A DNA stretch of 64,000 nt from Gammaproteobacteria bacterium (GTDB lineage Bacteria; Pseudomonadota; Gammaproteobacteria; Steroidobacterales; Woeseiaceae). Below are positions 40,467 through 49,021 of this stretch, in pieces. Where the stretch lies: positions 1-64,000 of the forward strand of contig JAOUHU010000011.1 in NCBI GenBank assembly GCA_029884455.1, read 5' to 3'. The notes below the pieces were generated by a model. That model searched no databases, was not told the DNA's origin, and saw only the letters and a program-made list of their open reading frames with translations. The translations under genes were made by a program, and so were the position numbers. The first letter of the stretch is position 1. Each line of letters opens with the position of its first letter.

Positions 40467-41450
40467 TTGGCAGATAAACTGACAAACGAACAACTCATCG
40501 CGCTGGCTGGCGACGTGCTCGACATCGAGGCTCGTGCTGTGGCCGGCTTGCGACAGCGCCTCGATGATTCATTCCTGGCAGCTTGCCAGTTGTGTCTCGA
40601 TACGACTGGGCGAATCGTCGTGACCGGGATGGGCAAGTCTGGCCATATATGTGGCAAGATTGCGGCGACACTCGCCAGTACCGGCACGCCGGCGTTTTTC
40701 ATGCACCCGGGCGAGGCCAGTCACGGCGACCTAGGTATGATTACCGCACAAGATGTGCTGCTGGCCGTATCCTATTCCGGCGAAACTGCCGAAGTAATTA
40801 CGATACTTCCCCTGGTCAAGCGTATGGGTGCCAAACTTATTTCACTCACCGGCAATCCAAATTCGACCCTGGCGAAAGCAGCGGACGTGCATCTCGACAT
40901 CAGCGTCGCTGAAGAAGCGTGCCCGCTGAATCTCGCGCCGACCGCCAGCACCACAGCAACTTTGGCTATGGGTGACGCGCTTGCGGTAGCGTTGTTAAAA
41001 ATTCGTGGTTTCACTGCCGAAGACTTTGCGATGTCGCATCCGAGCGGCAGCCTTGGCAAGCGATTATTGTTGCGAGTGGCCGACGTAATGCGCACTGACG
41101 ACGCCATACCCGCAGTCACGCCAGACGTGTACCTTACCGCGGGGCTGATGCAAATGACGGAAAAAGGCCTCGGCATGACCGCAATTGTCGATGCTGAGGG
41201 ACGTATCGCCGGGATATTTACTGACGGCGACCTGCGCCGCGCGCTCGACGACGGCATCGACGTACGTACGACCCGGATGGCAACGATCATGCACGCCGAC
41301 TGCAAGACCATAGCCGCCGACGTGCTGGCGGTTGAAGCGGTTCGCGTGATGGAGGAGAACAAGATCACGTCGCTGCTGGTGTCGGATGATGAGCGACGGC
41401 TGTTGGGCGCGCTGAATATCCATGACCTGTTTCGCGCAGGAATAATGTGA
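40467..41450 (+). CDS. kdsD: D-arabinose 5-phosphate isomerase KdsD
   Basis: Converts ribulose 5-phosphate to arabinose 5-phosphate for Kdo synthesis. An SIS sugar-isomerase domain (VVTGMGKSGHICGKIAATLA, MHPGEASHGDLGM, SYSGETAEV, LAPTASTTATLAMGDALA) is followed by two CBS domains. TTG 40467 is chosen because it gives 327 residues and an N-terminus that aligns with E. coli KdsD (328); an ATG at 40401 overlapping the antiporter gene is possible but less likely. Confidence 0.94.
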   Translation: MADKLTNEQLIALAGDVLDIEARAVAGLRQRLDDSFLAACQLCLDTTGRIVVTGMGKSGHICGKIAATLASTGTPAFFMHPGEASHGDLGMITAQDVLLAVSYSGETAEVITILPLVKRMGAKLISLTGNPNSTLAKAADVHLDISVAEEACPLNLAPTASTTATLAMGDALAVALLKIRGFTAEDFAMSHPSGSLGKRLLLRVADVMRTDDAIPAVTPDVYLTAGLMQMTEKGLGMTAIVDAEGRIAGIFTDGDLRRALDDGIDVRTTRMATIMHADCKTIAADVLAVEAVRVMEENKITSLLVSDDERRLLGALNIHDLFRAGIM

Positions 41451-41956
41451 GCCAGCGGCGGCCTGCAAGGCTTCTGGCCTCGGTGCGACTGGTCGCGTTC
41501 GATGTCGATGGCGTCTTCACAGACGGTCGTTTTTACCTCTCCAACACTGGCGTTGAATCGAAGGCGTTCTGTACACAAGATGGCTTCGGCGTTCGACGAC
41601 TACTCTCGGCCGGTGTTGAAGTCGCCGTTATCAGTGGCCGTACGTCCGCGGCAGTCGCCATGCGCATGGATGAACTTGGCGTTCGACATGTTGTGCAGGG
41701 TTGTAATGACAAGATAGCGGCTTTCGAGACTTTGATCGGCGCGCTCGGCATAGACTCGGCCGAATGCGCATACGTCGGCGACGATGTGCCGGACCTGCCC
41801 CTGCTTGCCAGGGTTGGAGTGTCTTTCGCGGTCGCCAATGCCGTGCCGGAGCTGCACCAGGCCTGCGACTTTTCAACCCAGGCGAGCGGCGGCTTCGGTG
41901 CGGTCCGCGAGGTATGCGACATGCTGCTTGACGCACGACGACGAGAAGCAAGTTGA
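41447..41956 (+). CDS. kdsC: 3-deoxy-D-manno-octulosonate 8-phosphate phosphatase KdsC
   Basis: HAD-family phosphatase giving free Kdo. 169 residues: the nucleophile motif FDVDGVFTDG (Asp19, Asp21), VISGRTSAAV, and YVGDDVPDLPLL with the metal-binding aspartates. No cap domain, as expected for KdsC tetramers. It starts with GTG overlapping the kdsD stop (GTGA). Confidence 0.95.
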   Translation: MSQRRPARLLASVRLVAFDVDGVFTDGRFYLSNTGVESKAFCTQDGFGVRRLLSAGVEVAVISGRTSAAVAMRMDELGVRHVVQGCNDKIAAFETLIGALGIDSAECAYVGDDVPDLPLLARVGVSFAVANAVPELHQACDFSTQASGGFGAVREVCDMLLDARRREAS

Positions 41957-42510
41957 GCCCACGAAACATTTTTGTCACGGCCATGCTTACGACAGCTGCA
42001 CTCGGAAGCTGGTATCTCGCGCAGCAAGGTACCACCGCTGACACAGAAACCACTGCACTCGAGTCGCCCAATCGCGGCTACTACCTGAAGTCAGCGCGCA
42101 TTCTTGGTACCGGCCCGGACGGTGGGCTGTTGTACGAAATCCAGGCCAAGCACGCAGAGCAACTCGGCGACGAGGAAATAGCCTTTACCGATGTGCTTAT
42201 AAACTACTCGCCGGCCAGCGATGTACCGTGGATTGTAAGCGCGGACTCTGCTTTGATCAGTCAGGGCGAAAAACTGGTGCGACTGAGCGGCCATGTTCGC
42301 GCATTGAGCAACGAGGGCTTTTCTGGAAACGACACCGAAATACGCACCCAGTACCTGGAACTGGATCCGGAACGCTACGTCGCTGAGACTGATCAGCGCG
42401 TGCAAATTCGTATTGGCTTCCGCAGCCTTACGGCGACCGGCATGCTAGCATCGCTAAACGAGAATCGACTGGAATTGAAATCCAACGTTAACGGGAAATT
42501 TGTACCTTGA
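41953..42510 (+). CDS. lptC: LPS export system protein LptC
   Basis: Bitopic inner-membrane protein that receives LPS from LptB2FG and passes it to LptA. 185 residues: membrane helix at about 5-22, then a periplasmic beta-jellyroll (YYLKSARILGTGPDGGLLYE, and ALISQGEKLVRLSGHVRA). Start TTG overlapping the kdsC stop (TTGA). Identity follows from topology, fold pattern and position between kdsC and lptA. Confidence 0.93.
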   Translation: MSPRNIFVTAMLTTAALGSWYLAQQGTTADTETTALESPNRGYYLKSARILGTGPDGGLLYEIQAKHAEQLGDEEIAFTDVLINYSPASDVPWIVSADSALISQGEKLVRLSGHVRALSNEGFSGNDTEIRTQYLELDPERYVAETDQRVQIRIGFRSLTATGMLASLNENRLELKSNVNGKFVP

Positions 42511-43127
42511 AACAGTTTGGCCTCGCCCTCCTGTTGCTCCTGCCCGAACTGCTTTGCGCGCAGTTGGCGGATCTGCGTTTGCCGATATCCCTGGATGCGG
42601 ACTCAACGGACTGGGATGGCAAAACTTCGATGCTGATGTTCCGTGGTTTACGTCTTTCGCAGGGACAGATCGGTGTTTCGGCTGACCAAGGCCGCGCCAG
42701 CAAACTCGATTTTCAAGACAGCGTGTGGCGCTTCGAGGGCAATGTCGTTATAGATGTGGAAGGTGGCCATATCGAATGTTCATCTGCCGATTTGAAGTTC
42801 ACGGATCACACCTTGCGACTGGCATCAATCAAGGGATCGCCTGCGACATTCGCTTTGCAACGACCCGGGAGTGACGAAATTACTTATGCCGAGGCGGGTC
42901 AGCTCGAATACGATCTGGCGGCCGGCATTGTGGAATTTGCCGACAATGCCACGATTACAGAGGGCGGCAACCAAATTTCATCCAGCTACCTGGTCTACAA
43001 CATCGCCGAACAGCGTATCAACGCGCAATCCACGGGCAACGGCGACGAAAAAGTCAAAATAATTTACACGCCAAACGCGACTCGGACTCCCGACCCGGAA
43101 ATCGACGTTGGGGCCGGCGATCCATGA
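42507..43127 (+). CDS. lptA: LPS transport periplasmic bridge protein LptA
   Basis: Periplasmic beta-jellyroll protein that polymerises into the LPS bridge. 206 residues: Sec signal peptide ([18 protein letters not shown]), then LptA/OstA repeats ([40 protein letters not shown]). Start TTG overlapping the lptC stop (TTGA). Confidence 0.93.
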   Translation: MKQFGLALLLLLPELLCAQLADLRLPISLDADSTDWDGKTSMLMFRGLRLSQGQIGVSADQGRASKLDFQDSVWRFEGNVVIDVEGGHIECSSADLKFTDHTLRLASIKGSPATFALQRPGSDEITYAEAGQLEYDLAAGIVEFADNATITEGGNQISSSYLVYNIAEQRINAQSTGNGDEKVKIIYTPNATRTPDPEIDVGAGDP

Positions 43128-43849
43128 GCCTGCTAAGCGTTCACGAAATCTCCAAGAGTTACAAACTGCGAAAAGTCGTCAAGGCGCTGTCACTGGAAAT
43201 CGGCAGTGGCGAAGTCGTAGGCTTGCTTGGGCCCAATGGCGCCGGCAAGACCACCGCTTTCTACATGATTGTCGGACTGGTCGCCGCGGACAAAGGCAAG
43301 ATCCTGCTGGACGGCAAGGATCTTACTGCCCAGCCCATGCATCGTCGCGCCAAACTTGGTTTAGGTTACCTGCCGCAAGAAGTTTCTATTTTTCGCAAGC
43401 TTAGCGTCGAACAAAACATTCTCGCTATTCTTGAGCTGCGTGAGGACCTGGACCGCGCCGGCCGCGAACAGGAACTCGAAAACCTGCTCGACGAGTTGCA
43501 TGTAGGGCATGTTCGCACGAGCCTGGGCATAAGCCTTTCAGGCGGTGAACGGCGGCGCGTGGAAATCGCCCGGGCGTTGGCTGCGAATCCGCTTTTCGTG
43601 TTACTCGACGAACCGTTCGCCGGCGTCGACCCCATTTCAGTCCTCGATATTCAGCGCATTATCAAACACTTGTGTGCACGGGATATCGGGGTTCTTATCA
43701 CCGATCACAACGTCCGCGAAACGCTCGGAATCTGCGGCAGAGCCTATATACTGAGCGACGGTGTCTTGATTGCTTCGGGCTCACCGGAAGAAATACTTGA
43801 GAATCACCATGTCCGTGAGGTGTATCTCGGACAGGAGTTCAAACTCTAG
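43124..43849 (+). CDS. lptB: LPS export ABC transporter ATPase LptB
   Basis: ATPase of the LptB2FG extractor. 241 residues: Walker A GPNGAGKT at 36-43, Q-loop [13 protein letters not shown], signature [16 protein letters not shown], Walker [14 protein letters not shown] and the switch His in [15 protein letters not shown] overlap with lptA. lptF and lptG are not in the window. Confidence 0.98.
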   Translation: MSLLSVHEISKSYKLRKVVKALSLEIGSGEVVGLLGPNGAGKTTAFYMIVGLVAADKGKILLDGKDLTAQPMHRRAKLGLGYLPQEVSIFRKLSVEQNILAILELREDLDRAGREQELENLLDELHVGHVRTSLGISLSGGERRRVEIARALAANPLFVLLDEPFAGVDPISVLDIQRIIKHLCARDIGVLITDHNVRETLGICGRAYILSDGVLIASGSPEEILENHHVREVYLGQEFKL

Positions 43850-43863
43850 GCATATTGCATGGC

Positions 43864-45255
43864 ATGTTGAAACCTTCATTGCAACTCAAACTCGGCCAGA
43901 CGCTGACGATGACGCCTCAGCTGCAGCAGGCCATTCGATTGTTGCAATTGCCCGTGCTGGATCTCAGTGCACAGATTCAGGACGCACTCGAAGAAAATAT
44001 CATGCTCGAGATGGAGGACCTGCCCGATGTGCCGGAAACCAACGGCGAATCGACAGTAGAGATCGAGACTATTCGCGCCGAAGACAGTTGGCAATCTCGT
44101 TCTGAACAGATAGTGCAGGACGGTGGCTGGAATGGCGAAGGGCGACCGGTTGCGGATTTTGCTGACGAGTCCGGCCAGACACTGCGTGAGCACCTGCTTT
44201 GGCAGCTGGAAATCGAAGACTTCACGGCGCGACAGGCGTTGATCGGCGAAGCCATAATAGATGCTATTAACGATGACGGCTATCTGACCATGTCGTTGGA
44301 TGAAGTTGCGTCCTACCTTGACAAGGAAGCCAACATTTCTGTCGACGAGGTCGAGGAAACGTTGCACAAAGTACAGCGACTGGACCCCGTAGGCATCGCC
44401 GCACGATCTGTCGCCGAGTGCCTGACATTGCAATTGCGACAGCTCGATTTGGATACGCCGGGTCTGGCTCTCGCAATTACCCTGGCACAAGACCATCTCG
44501 ACCTGGTGGCGAGTCGCGACTATGCCGAATTGCGGCGTTACCTGCGAACTTCAGAGGAACAGTTGCAGGACGCACTGGTGCTACTCAAGGGTTGCAGTCC
44601 GAAACCTGGTTTGGCAGTCAGCGCCGCCTCTACTGAGTATGTAATTCCCGATGTGTTTGTGCGCCGGGTCGACAATCGCTGGCAGGTTGAGATCAGTTCC
44701 AGTGGAATTCCGCGTTTGTCCGTCAATCAGCAGTATGCTCGCCTGTTGCGCGGCAGCGGCGACCATGCCGTGTTGCGCACACAATTGCAGGAAGCGCGGT
44801 GGCTGATTCGCAGCCTCGAAATCCGCAATGAAACACTGATGAAAGTCGCAACCTGTATTGTTGCGCGACAGACCGACTTCCTCGACAAAGGCGAGGAAGC
44901 GATGAAACCAATGGTGCTTCGAGACGTAGCTGAAGAAATCGGCATGCATGAGTCGACCATATCCCGTGTTACGACTAACAAGTATATGCACACGCCTCGT
45001 GGGGTCTTTGAATTCAAGTACTTTTTTTCCTCGCATTTATCGACGGCCGGCGGCGAAGACCAGTCATCTACATCGGTTCGCGCAAAAATTCGCAAGTTGG
45101 TCGGTGCCGAGAATCCAGCCAAGCCATTGAGCGACAGCAAAATCGCGAACTTACTTGCAGCGGAAGGAATATCGGTTGCCAGACGGACAGTCGCGAAGTA
45201 CCGTGAAGCAATGAATATTGCCCCGTCGAGCGAACGCAAGCGACGCCCGATGTAG
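43864..45255 (+). CDS. rpoN: RNA polymerase sigma-54 factor RpoN
   Basis: Alternative sigma factor for -24/-12 promoters, requiring AAA+ activators. 463 residues: N-terminal activator-interacting region (KPSLQLKLGQTLTMTPQLQQ) with Gln-rich helix, acidic region II, core-binding domain, helix-turn-helix (ESTISRVTTNKYM) and the RpoN box ARRTVAKYRE near the C-terminus. ATG 43864 matches the family N-terminus; TTG 43855 is three codons earlier. Likely to control pili and nitrogen functions elsewhere in the genome (inference). Confidence 0.97.
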   Translation: MLKPSLQLKLGQTLTMTPQLQQAIRLLQLPVLDLSAQIQDALEENIMLEMEDLPDVPETNGESTVEIETIRAEDSWQSRSEQIVQDGGWNGEGRPVADFADESGQTLREHLLWQLEIEDFTARQALIGEAIIDAINDDGYLTMSLDEVASYLDKEANISVDEVEETLHKVQRLDPVGIAARSVAECLTLQLRQLDLDTPGLALAITLAQDHLDLVASRDYAELRRYLRTSEEQLQDALVLLKGCSPKPGLAVSAASTEYVIPDVFVRRVDNRWQVEISSSGIPRLSVNQQYARLLRGSGDHAVLRTQLQEARWLIRSLEIRNETLMKVATCIVARQTDFLDKGEEAMKPMVLRDVAEEIGMHESTISRVTTNKYMHTPRGVFEFKYFFSSHLSTAGGEDQSSTSVRAKIRKLVGAENPAKPLSDSKIANLLAAEGISVARRTVAKYREAMNIAPSSERKRRPM

Positions 45256-45340
45256 GCCAAGAAAGACTTTGAAAATTATCTAAGGAGGTTGTCGACTGAC
45301 TGTTCGGAATTAATCCAAACAATCTTTATTGGAGCCAATT

Positions 45341-45661
45341 ATGCAATTGAATGTTTCAGGCCATCACATTGAAGTAACTGACTCTCTGCGGGGTTATGTC
45401 GAGAGCAAAATCGAAAAAATCGAACGTCATTTTGACCTTGTCTCTGACGTACACTGCATCCTTACAGTCGAGAAACTGCGGCACAAGGCGGAAGCTACTG
45501 TCAATATGAATGGCGATACTATCTACGCTGATGCAGTTGAAGAGGACATGTACGCCGCAATTGATGGTTTGGTAGACAAACTCGATCGGCGCGTGAGAAA
45601 ACACAAAGAACGACTGGCCGACCATCACGCGAGAGACTCGCAGAAGAGGCGATTCGAGTAG
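45341..45661 (+). CDS. hpf: Ribosome hibernation promoting factor HPF (short form)
   Basis: Binds the 30S decoding centre and promotes 100S ribosome dimers in stationary phase. 106 residues from ATG 45341, with GGAG six bases upstream: MQLNVSGHHIEVTDSLRGYV, then KLRHKAEATVNMNGDTIYAD and a basic C-terminus. It lacks the long-HPF dimerisation domain. rpoN-hpf-ptsN-rapZ is the canonical order. Confidence 0.95.
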   Translation: MQLNVSGHHIEVTDSLRGYVESKIEKIERHFDLVSDVHCILTVEKLRHKAEATVNMNGDTIYADAVEEDMYAAIDGLVDKLDRRVRKHKERLADHHARDSQKRRFE

Positions 45662-45736
45662 CGCCGGTCTCGCCCCGTGCGGCGGTACAAGAACCCGACC
45701 GCACGGGCGCAAATACCACCACTGCCGCCCCGCCCA

Positions 45737-46237
45737 ATGATGTTGCTGGAACTAATCATCAAGCCCGACAGCGTATTGTGCAACGCGCAGGCGACCAGCA
45801 AAAAACATTGCCTGGAAATTCTCAGCGAACTGCTGGTTCGCCATGCACCACAGATTTCAACCGAAGACATCGTCTCTCGCCTGATTGAGCGCGAGCGGCT
45901 TGGGTGCACCGGGCTCGGTCAGGGCGTGGCGTTTCCCCATTGTCGGATACCGGCCCTGCATACAAGTGTCGCCGCACTTATCAAGTTGTCAGAACCTGTC
46001 GATTTTGATTGTTATGACGGTAACCCGGTCGATATCGTGTTTGGCCTCATAGTTCCGCAGGACATTGACGCTACTCATCAGGCTAGCATTGTCAGTATTG
46101 CGGAGCTGCTCGGCGACAGGGTACTTCGCCAAAACATTCGCGCCGCGGAAACCAGCAAGCAGTTGTACGATTCCCTGATGGAAAGCGAAGGATCGCCGGT
46201 TGTATTTGAGCGAATCACCGCAGCAAGCCCGGGCTAA
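45737..46237 (+). CDS. ptsN: Nitrogen-PTS EIIA component PtsN
   Basis: Regulatory EIIA-Ntr of the nitrogen phosphotransferase system, affecting potassium transport and envelope stress in relatives. 166 residues from ATG 45737 (tandem ATG). The phosphorylated histidine lies in QGVAFPHCRIP (codon 45938-45940). The frame is open upstream into the hpf gap but the extra residues are not family-like. Confidence 0.94.
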   Translation: MMLLELIIKPDSVLCNAQATSKKHCLEILSELLVRHAPQISTEDIVSRLIERERLGCTGLGQGVAFPHCRIPALHTSVAALIKLSEPVDFDCYDGNPVDIVFGLIVPQDIDATHQASIVSIAELLGDRVLRQNIRAAETSKQLYDSLMESEGSPVVFERITAASPG

Positions 46238-46261
46238 GTACCGATAACGCCGAGACAACCT

Positions 46262-47152
46262 ATGGCCGACGAAATGCGTTTGATTATCATCAGCGGGCTG
46301 TCCGGCTCCGGCAAAACTGTCGCGCTGCATGTTCTCGAAGATCTCGGCTACTACTGCGTAGACAATATGCCAGCGGCACTGCTCAAGTCCGTGGTCGACG
46401 AAATTCGCTCCGGTAACGACAAACCTGTGCAACTGCTTGCCGTCGGCGTCGACGCACGTAACCGCCGTAAGGACCTTGAATCCTTGCCCGAGTTGATTAC
46501 CAAACTGCAGGCCGGCGGCGTGCAAACAGAACTGCTGTTCTTGCAGGCCAGCGACGATGTACTGTTGCAACGCTACGGCGAGTCCCGACGTCGTCATCCA
46601 CTTGCGGAACAGGGTACCGAACTGCGGGCGGCAATCGCCAGCGAAAGGACGATGTTGGCCGAACTGGTAAACGCGGCAGACCTGATAATCGATACTTCGC
46701 GGATGAGTATTTACCAGCTGGCGCAGTCAATTCGCGATCGCGTCGATCGACGCAAGACTAATTCGTTGTCAGTATTGATCGAGTCATTCGGTTTCAAAAA
46801 CGGCATCCCGGCGGATGCCGATTTTGTGTTCGACTTGCGCTGCTTGCCCAATCCTTACTGGACTCTTCAATTGCGAGGCCTCAATGGACGCAACAAAGAA
46901 GTAACTGACTTTCTCGAGGCGCAACCGAGCGTTGTAGCGATGTACGAAGACATTCTGGCTTTCCTGCAGCGCTGGATCCCGGAGTACGACAAGGTTCATC
47001 GGGGCTACCTGACGGTCGCGATAGGCTGCACAGGTGGCCAGCATCGCTCGGTGTTTATGACCGACAAGCTGGCAACTGCCCTGCGCGCCGTTCACGACCC
47101 TGTGTTAGTACGCCACAACGAGCTTGACAGGCAGATAATCGAGAGTCAGTAG
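46262..47152 (+). CDS. rapZ: RNase adaptor protein RapZ
   Basis: RNA-binding adaptor that guides RNase E cleavage of GlmZ and so sets GlmS level. 296 residues: Walker A SGLSGSGKT (12-19), DNMPAALL, DTSRMSIYQL, and a C-terminal domain with PNPYW and AIGCTGGQHRSVF. Upstream spacing to ptsN is 24 bases. The NPr gene that often follows is absent. Confidence 0.97.
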   Translation: MADEMRLIIISGLSGSGKTVALHVLEDLGYYCVDNMPAALLKSVVDEIRSGNDKPVQLLAVGVDARNRRKDLESLPELITKLQAGGVQTELLFLQASDDVLLQRYGESRRRHPLAEQGTELRAAIASERTMLAELVNAADLIIDTSRMSIYQLAQSIRDRVDRRKTNSLSVLIESFGFKNGIPADADFVFDLRCLPNPYWTLQLRGLNGRNKEVTDFLEAQPSVVAMYEDILAFLQRWIPEYDKVHRGYLTVAIGCTGGQHRSVFMTDKLATALRAVHDPVLVRHNELDRQIIESQ

Positions 47153-47198
47153 ATCGCGTGCGATCGGCAGCGCCCCGCTGCTCTGGAACGGCGCGAGC
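47153..47198. other. Convergent gap between rapZ and the patatin-like gene
   Basis: 46 bases. CAGCG-CCC-CGCTG (47168-47180) is a 5-bp hairpin without a U-tract on either side; no strong terminator is evident. Confidence 0.3.
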
Positions 47199-48416
47199 TT
47201 ACTGGCGATGCAGCGATCCAAGGTCGCGCTGAATCCAGTCAGGAGCGAACAGGCGGGGAACGGCGGCGCCGCTCACGAACGCCAGTAACTGGTCCTTGAC
47301 CTTCATCGCATCCCGGTAACCGAGATCAATGAGCTCCCGCGTGTATGACTGTTCAAACAGCAAGAAGCTCAACAGGCGATTCTCGCTGGGCCGGCGCCCG
47401 CTGAGGCCGCGCAACAGTGCTCGCAGCGCGACCGGCAGATCCCGGCGATGACGGGTGGCAATGACGCGCAGATCCTGGCTGGGGACCACCAGCATTGTAT
47501 CGATCGCCTGCATGTCAGCTATCGAGGCACCTCGGTGTTCTGCGTCGACCGAATCGATCAACTGATTGATTCGGGCCATACGCTCGATATCCGAGTACAA
47601 GCCATCCATAAACAGTGTGTCGAGCATATAGCCCGCAATTTGCGCAAAGCTCGGCGCTGATGGCGGCGAATCTTTTGGCGGCGGCTTGTCGGCCGTCTCA
47701 TCGCGAATGCCGATAACGAGAATACGGTCTGCACCCAGGTGAATCGCCGGACTAAGCGGAGTCGCCTGGCGCATTGCGCCATCACCAAAATACTCGCCGT
47801 CGATCTGCACCGGCGGAAATATCATCGGTACGGCGATACTGGCCATCAGGTGATCGAGATGCAGCTCGGCACGAACACCCACGCGCCGTGTACGCGCCCA
47901 ACCCTGTTTATCGTCCGCAGCCTGAAAAAATGATACGGAACGAGCGGTCGAATAACCCGCCGCGGTCACTGATACCGCCGCAAGATAGCCCCTGTCGATG
48001 GCGTCCTGGATGCGCGGAAAACGGACATTGCGACTCAATAGCGCGCGCAACGGCGAGTTGTCCAGCAGCGACTTCGGTGCACCGACCAGAAATCCACCCA
48101 GCACAATCGATGCCATCCAGTGCAGGCTGCTTTTGAGCATCGTTGCATGGTCAGTACGGTACACCTGGTGGCAACGGAAATTGCCCCACACGTGCTCAAG
48201 TTCGGCGACCGCATGCCGAATGCGCTGCGCCTTGCTGGCGAGGACCACGGCGTTTATGGCGCCGGCAGAGGTGCCACTCAAGACCGCAAACGGGTTGCGC
48301 GCTGCCTTTGGCAATAGCTCGGCGATCGCCTTCAATACGCCGACCTGGAAGGCGCCGCGCGCGCCACCACCAGGCAATACCAGGGCGACTCGCGGGCTCT
48401 CGTTTGCGCACTTCAT
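47199..48416 (-). CDS. Patatin-like phospholipase family protein
   Basis: Predicted lipid acyl hydrolase with a Ser-Asp dyad. 405 residues: oxyanion loop LPGGGARGAFQVGVL at the N-terminus, nucleophile elbow LSGTSAGAINAV, and the catalytic Asp in YFGDGAMRQATPLSPA. The C-terminal ~150 residues are less conserved. There is no signal peptide, so it is cytoplasmic or membrane-associated. Substrate unknown. Divergent from the peroxiredoxin gene. Confidence 0.88.
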   Translation of the reverse strand: MKCANESPRVALVLPGGGARGAFQVGVLKAIAELLPKAARNPFAVLSGTSAGAINAVVLASKAQRIRHAVAELEHVWGNFRCHQVYRTDHATMLKSSLHWMASIVLGGFLVGAPKSLLDNSPLRALLSRNVRFPRIQDAIDRGYLAAVSVTAAGYSTARSVSFFQAADDKQGWARTRRVGVRAELHLDHLMASIAVPMIFPPVQIDGEYFGDGAMRQATPLSPAIHLGADRILVIGIRDETADKPPPKDSPPSAPSFAQIAGYMLDTLFMDGLYSDIERMARINQLIDSVDAEHRGASIADMQAIDTMLVVPSQDLRVIATRHRRDLPVALRALLRGLSGRRPSENRLLSFLLFEQSYTRELIDLGYRDAMKVKDQLLAFVSGAAVPRLFAPDWIQRDLGSLHRQ

Positions 48417-48475
48417 ACTGGTGACATACGATAAGTCGTTCGCTAGTTATGATTTGTCATTATAGTGTTCAAGTT

Positions 48476-49021
48476 ATGAAATACACGATCCCGCTCCAAA
48501 TTGTCCTCATTGCAGCCCTGTTTTCCGCGTCCTGCGTCGCGACTGCCGAACAACCTGCGATTGGCACGCCGGCACCGGAATTCGAATTGCCTGATCAGGC
48601 GGGGCAGCTGCACTCGCTGGAAGACTATCGTGACAGGTGGGTCGTATTGTATTTCTATCCAAAAGACGAAACGCCAGGATGCACAACGGAGGCGTGTGCG
48701 TTTCGCGACAATATTTTTGCCTATCGCGAGATGAATGCGCAGATTCTCGGCGTCAGCTTCGATGACGTCGAATCACACAAACAATTTGCCGAACATCATG
48801 GCCTGCCGTTTCCGCTGCTGGCCGATTCCGATGGCAAGGCGGCTGACGCGTATGGCGTAAGAACCAGGATGTTTGGCATGACCGTTGCCAAGCGCGAGAC
48901 ATTCCTCATTGATCCCGCTGGAAATATTGCCAAGCATTACGGCTCGGTCAAGCCCGATGCGCATTCGGCAGAAGTGCTGGCCGACCTCAAAGCACTCAGC
49001 GCCAAGGCGCCCGTGGATTAG
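48476..49021 (+). CDS. Exported Bcp-type (PrxQ) peroxiredoxin
   Basis: Thiol peroxidase of the Bcp/PrxQ group. 181 residues from ATG 48476: hydrophobic signal sequence (KYTIPLQIVLIAALFSASCV) with a likely cleavage at ATA-EQ, then the AhpC/TSA fold. Peroxidatic and resolving cysteines are five apart in PGCTTEACAFRD (codons 48680 and 48695), preceded by YFYPKDETPG. Most Bcp proteins are cytoplasmic; this one looks periplasmic. The frame could start at ATG 48449 but then the signal peptide would be preceded by nine extra residues. A TATAGT ends only 9 bases before the ATG. The stop overlaps that of the convergent vWA gene. Confidence 0.9.
   Translation: MKYTIPLQIVLIAALFSASCVATAEQPAIGTPAPEFELPDQAGQLHSLEDYRDRWVVLYFYPKDETPGCTTEACAFRDNIFAYREMNAQILGVSFDDVESHKQFAEHHGLPFPLLADSDGKAADAYGVRTRMFGMTVAKRETFLIDPAGNIAKHYGSVKPDAHSAEVLADLKALSAKAPVD

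Noticed and set aside
45282-45288. Perfect Shine-Dalgarno AAGGAGG in the rpoN-hpf gap
   Set aside because: No start codon follows at usable spacing; hpf has its own GGAG at 45331-45334. Probably chance or a relic.
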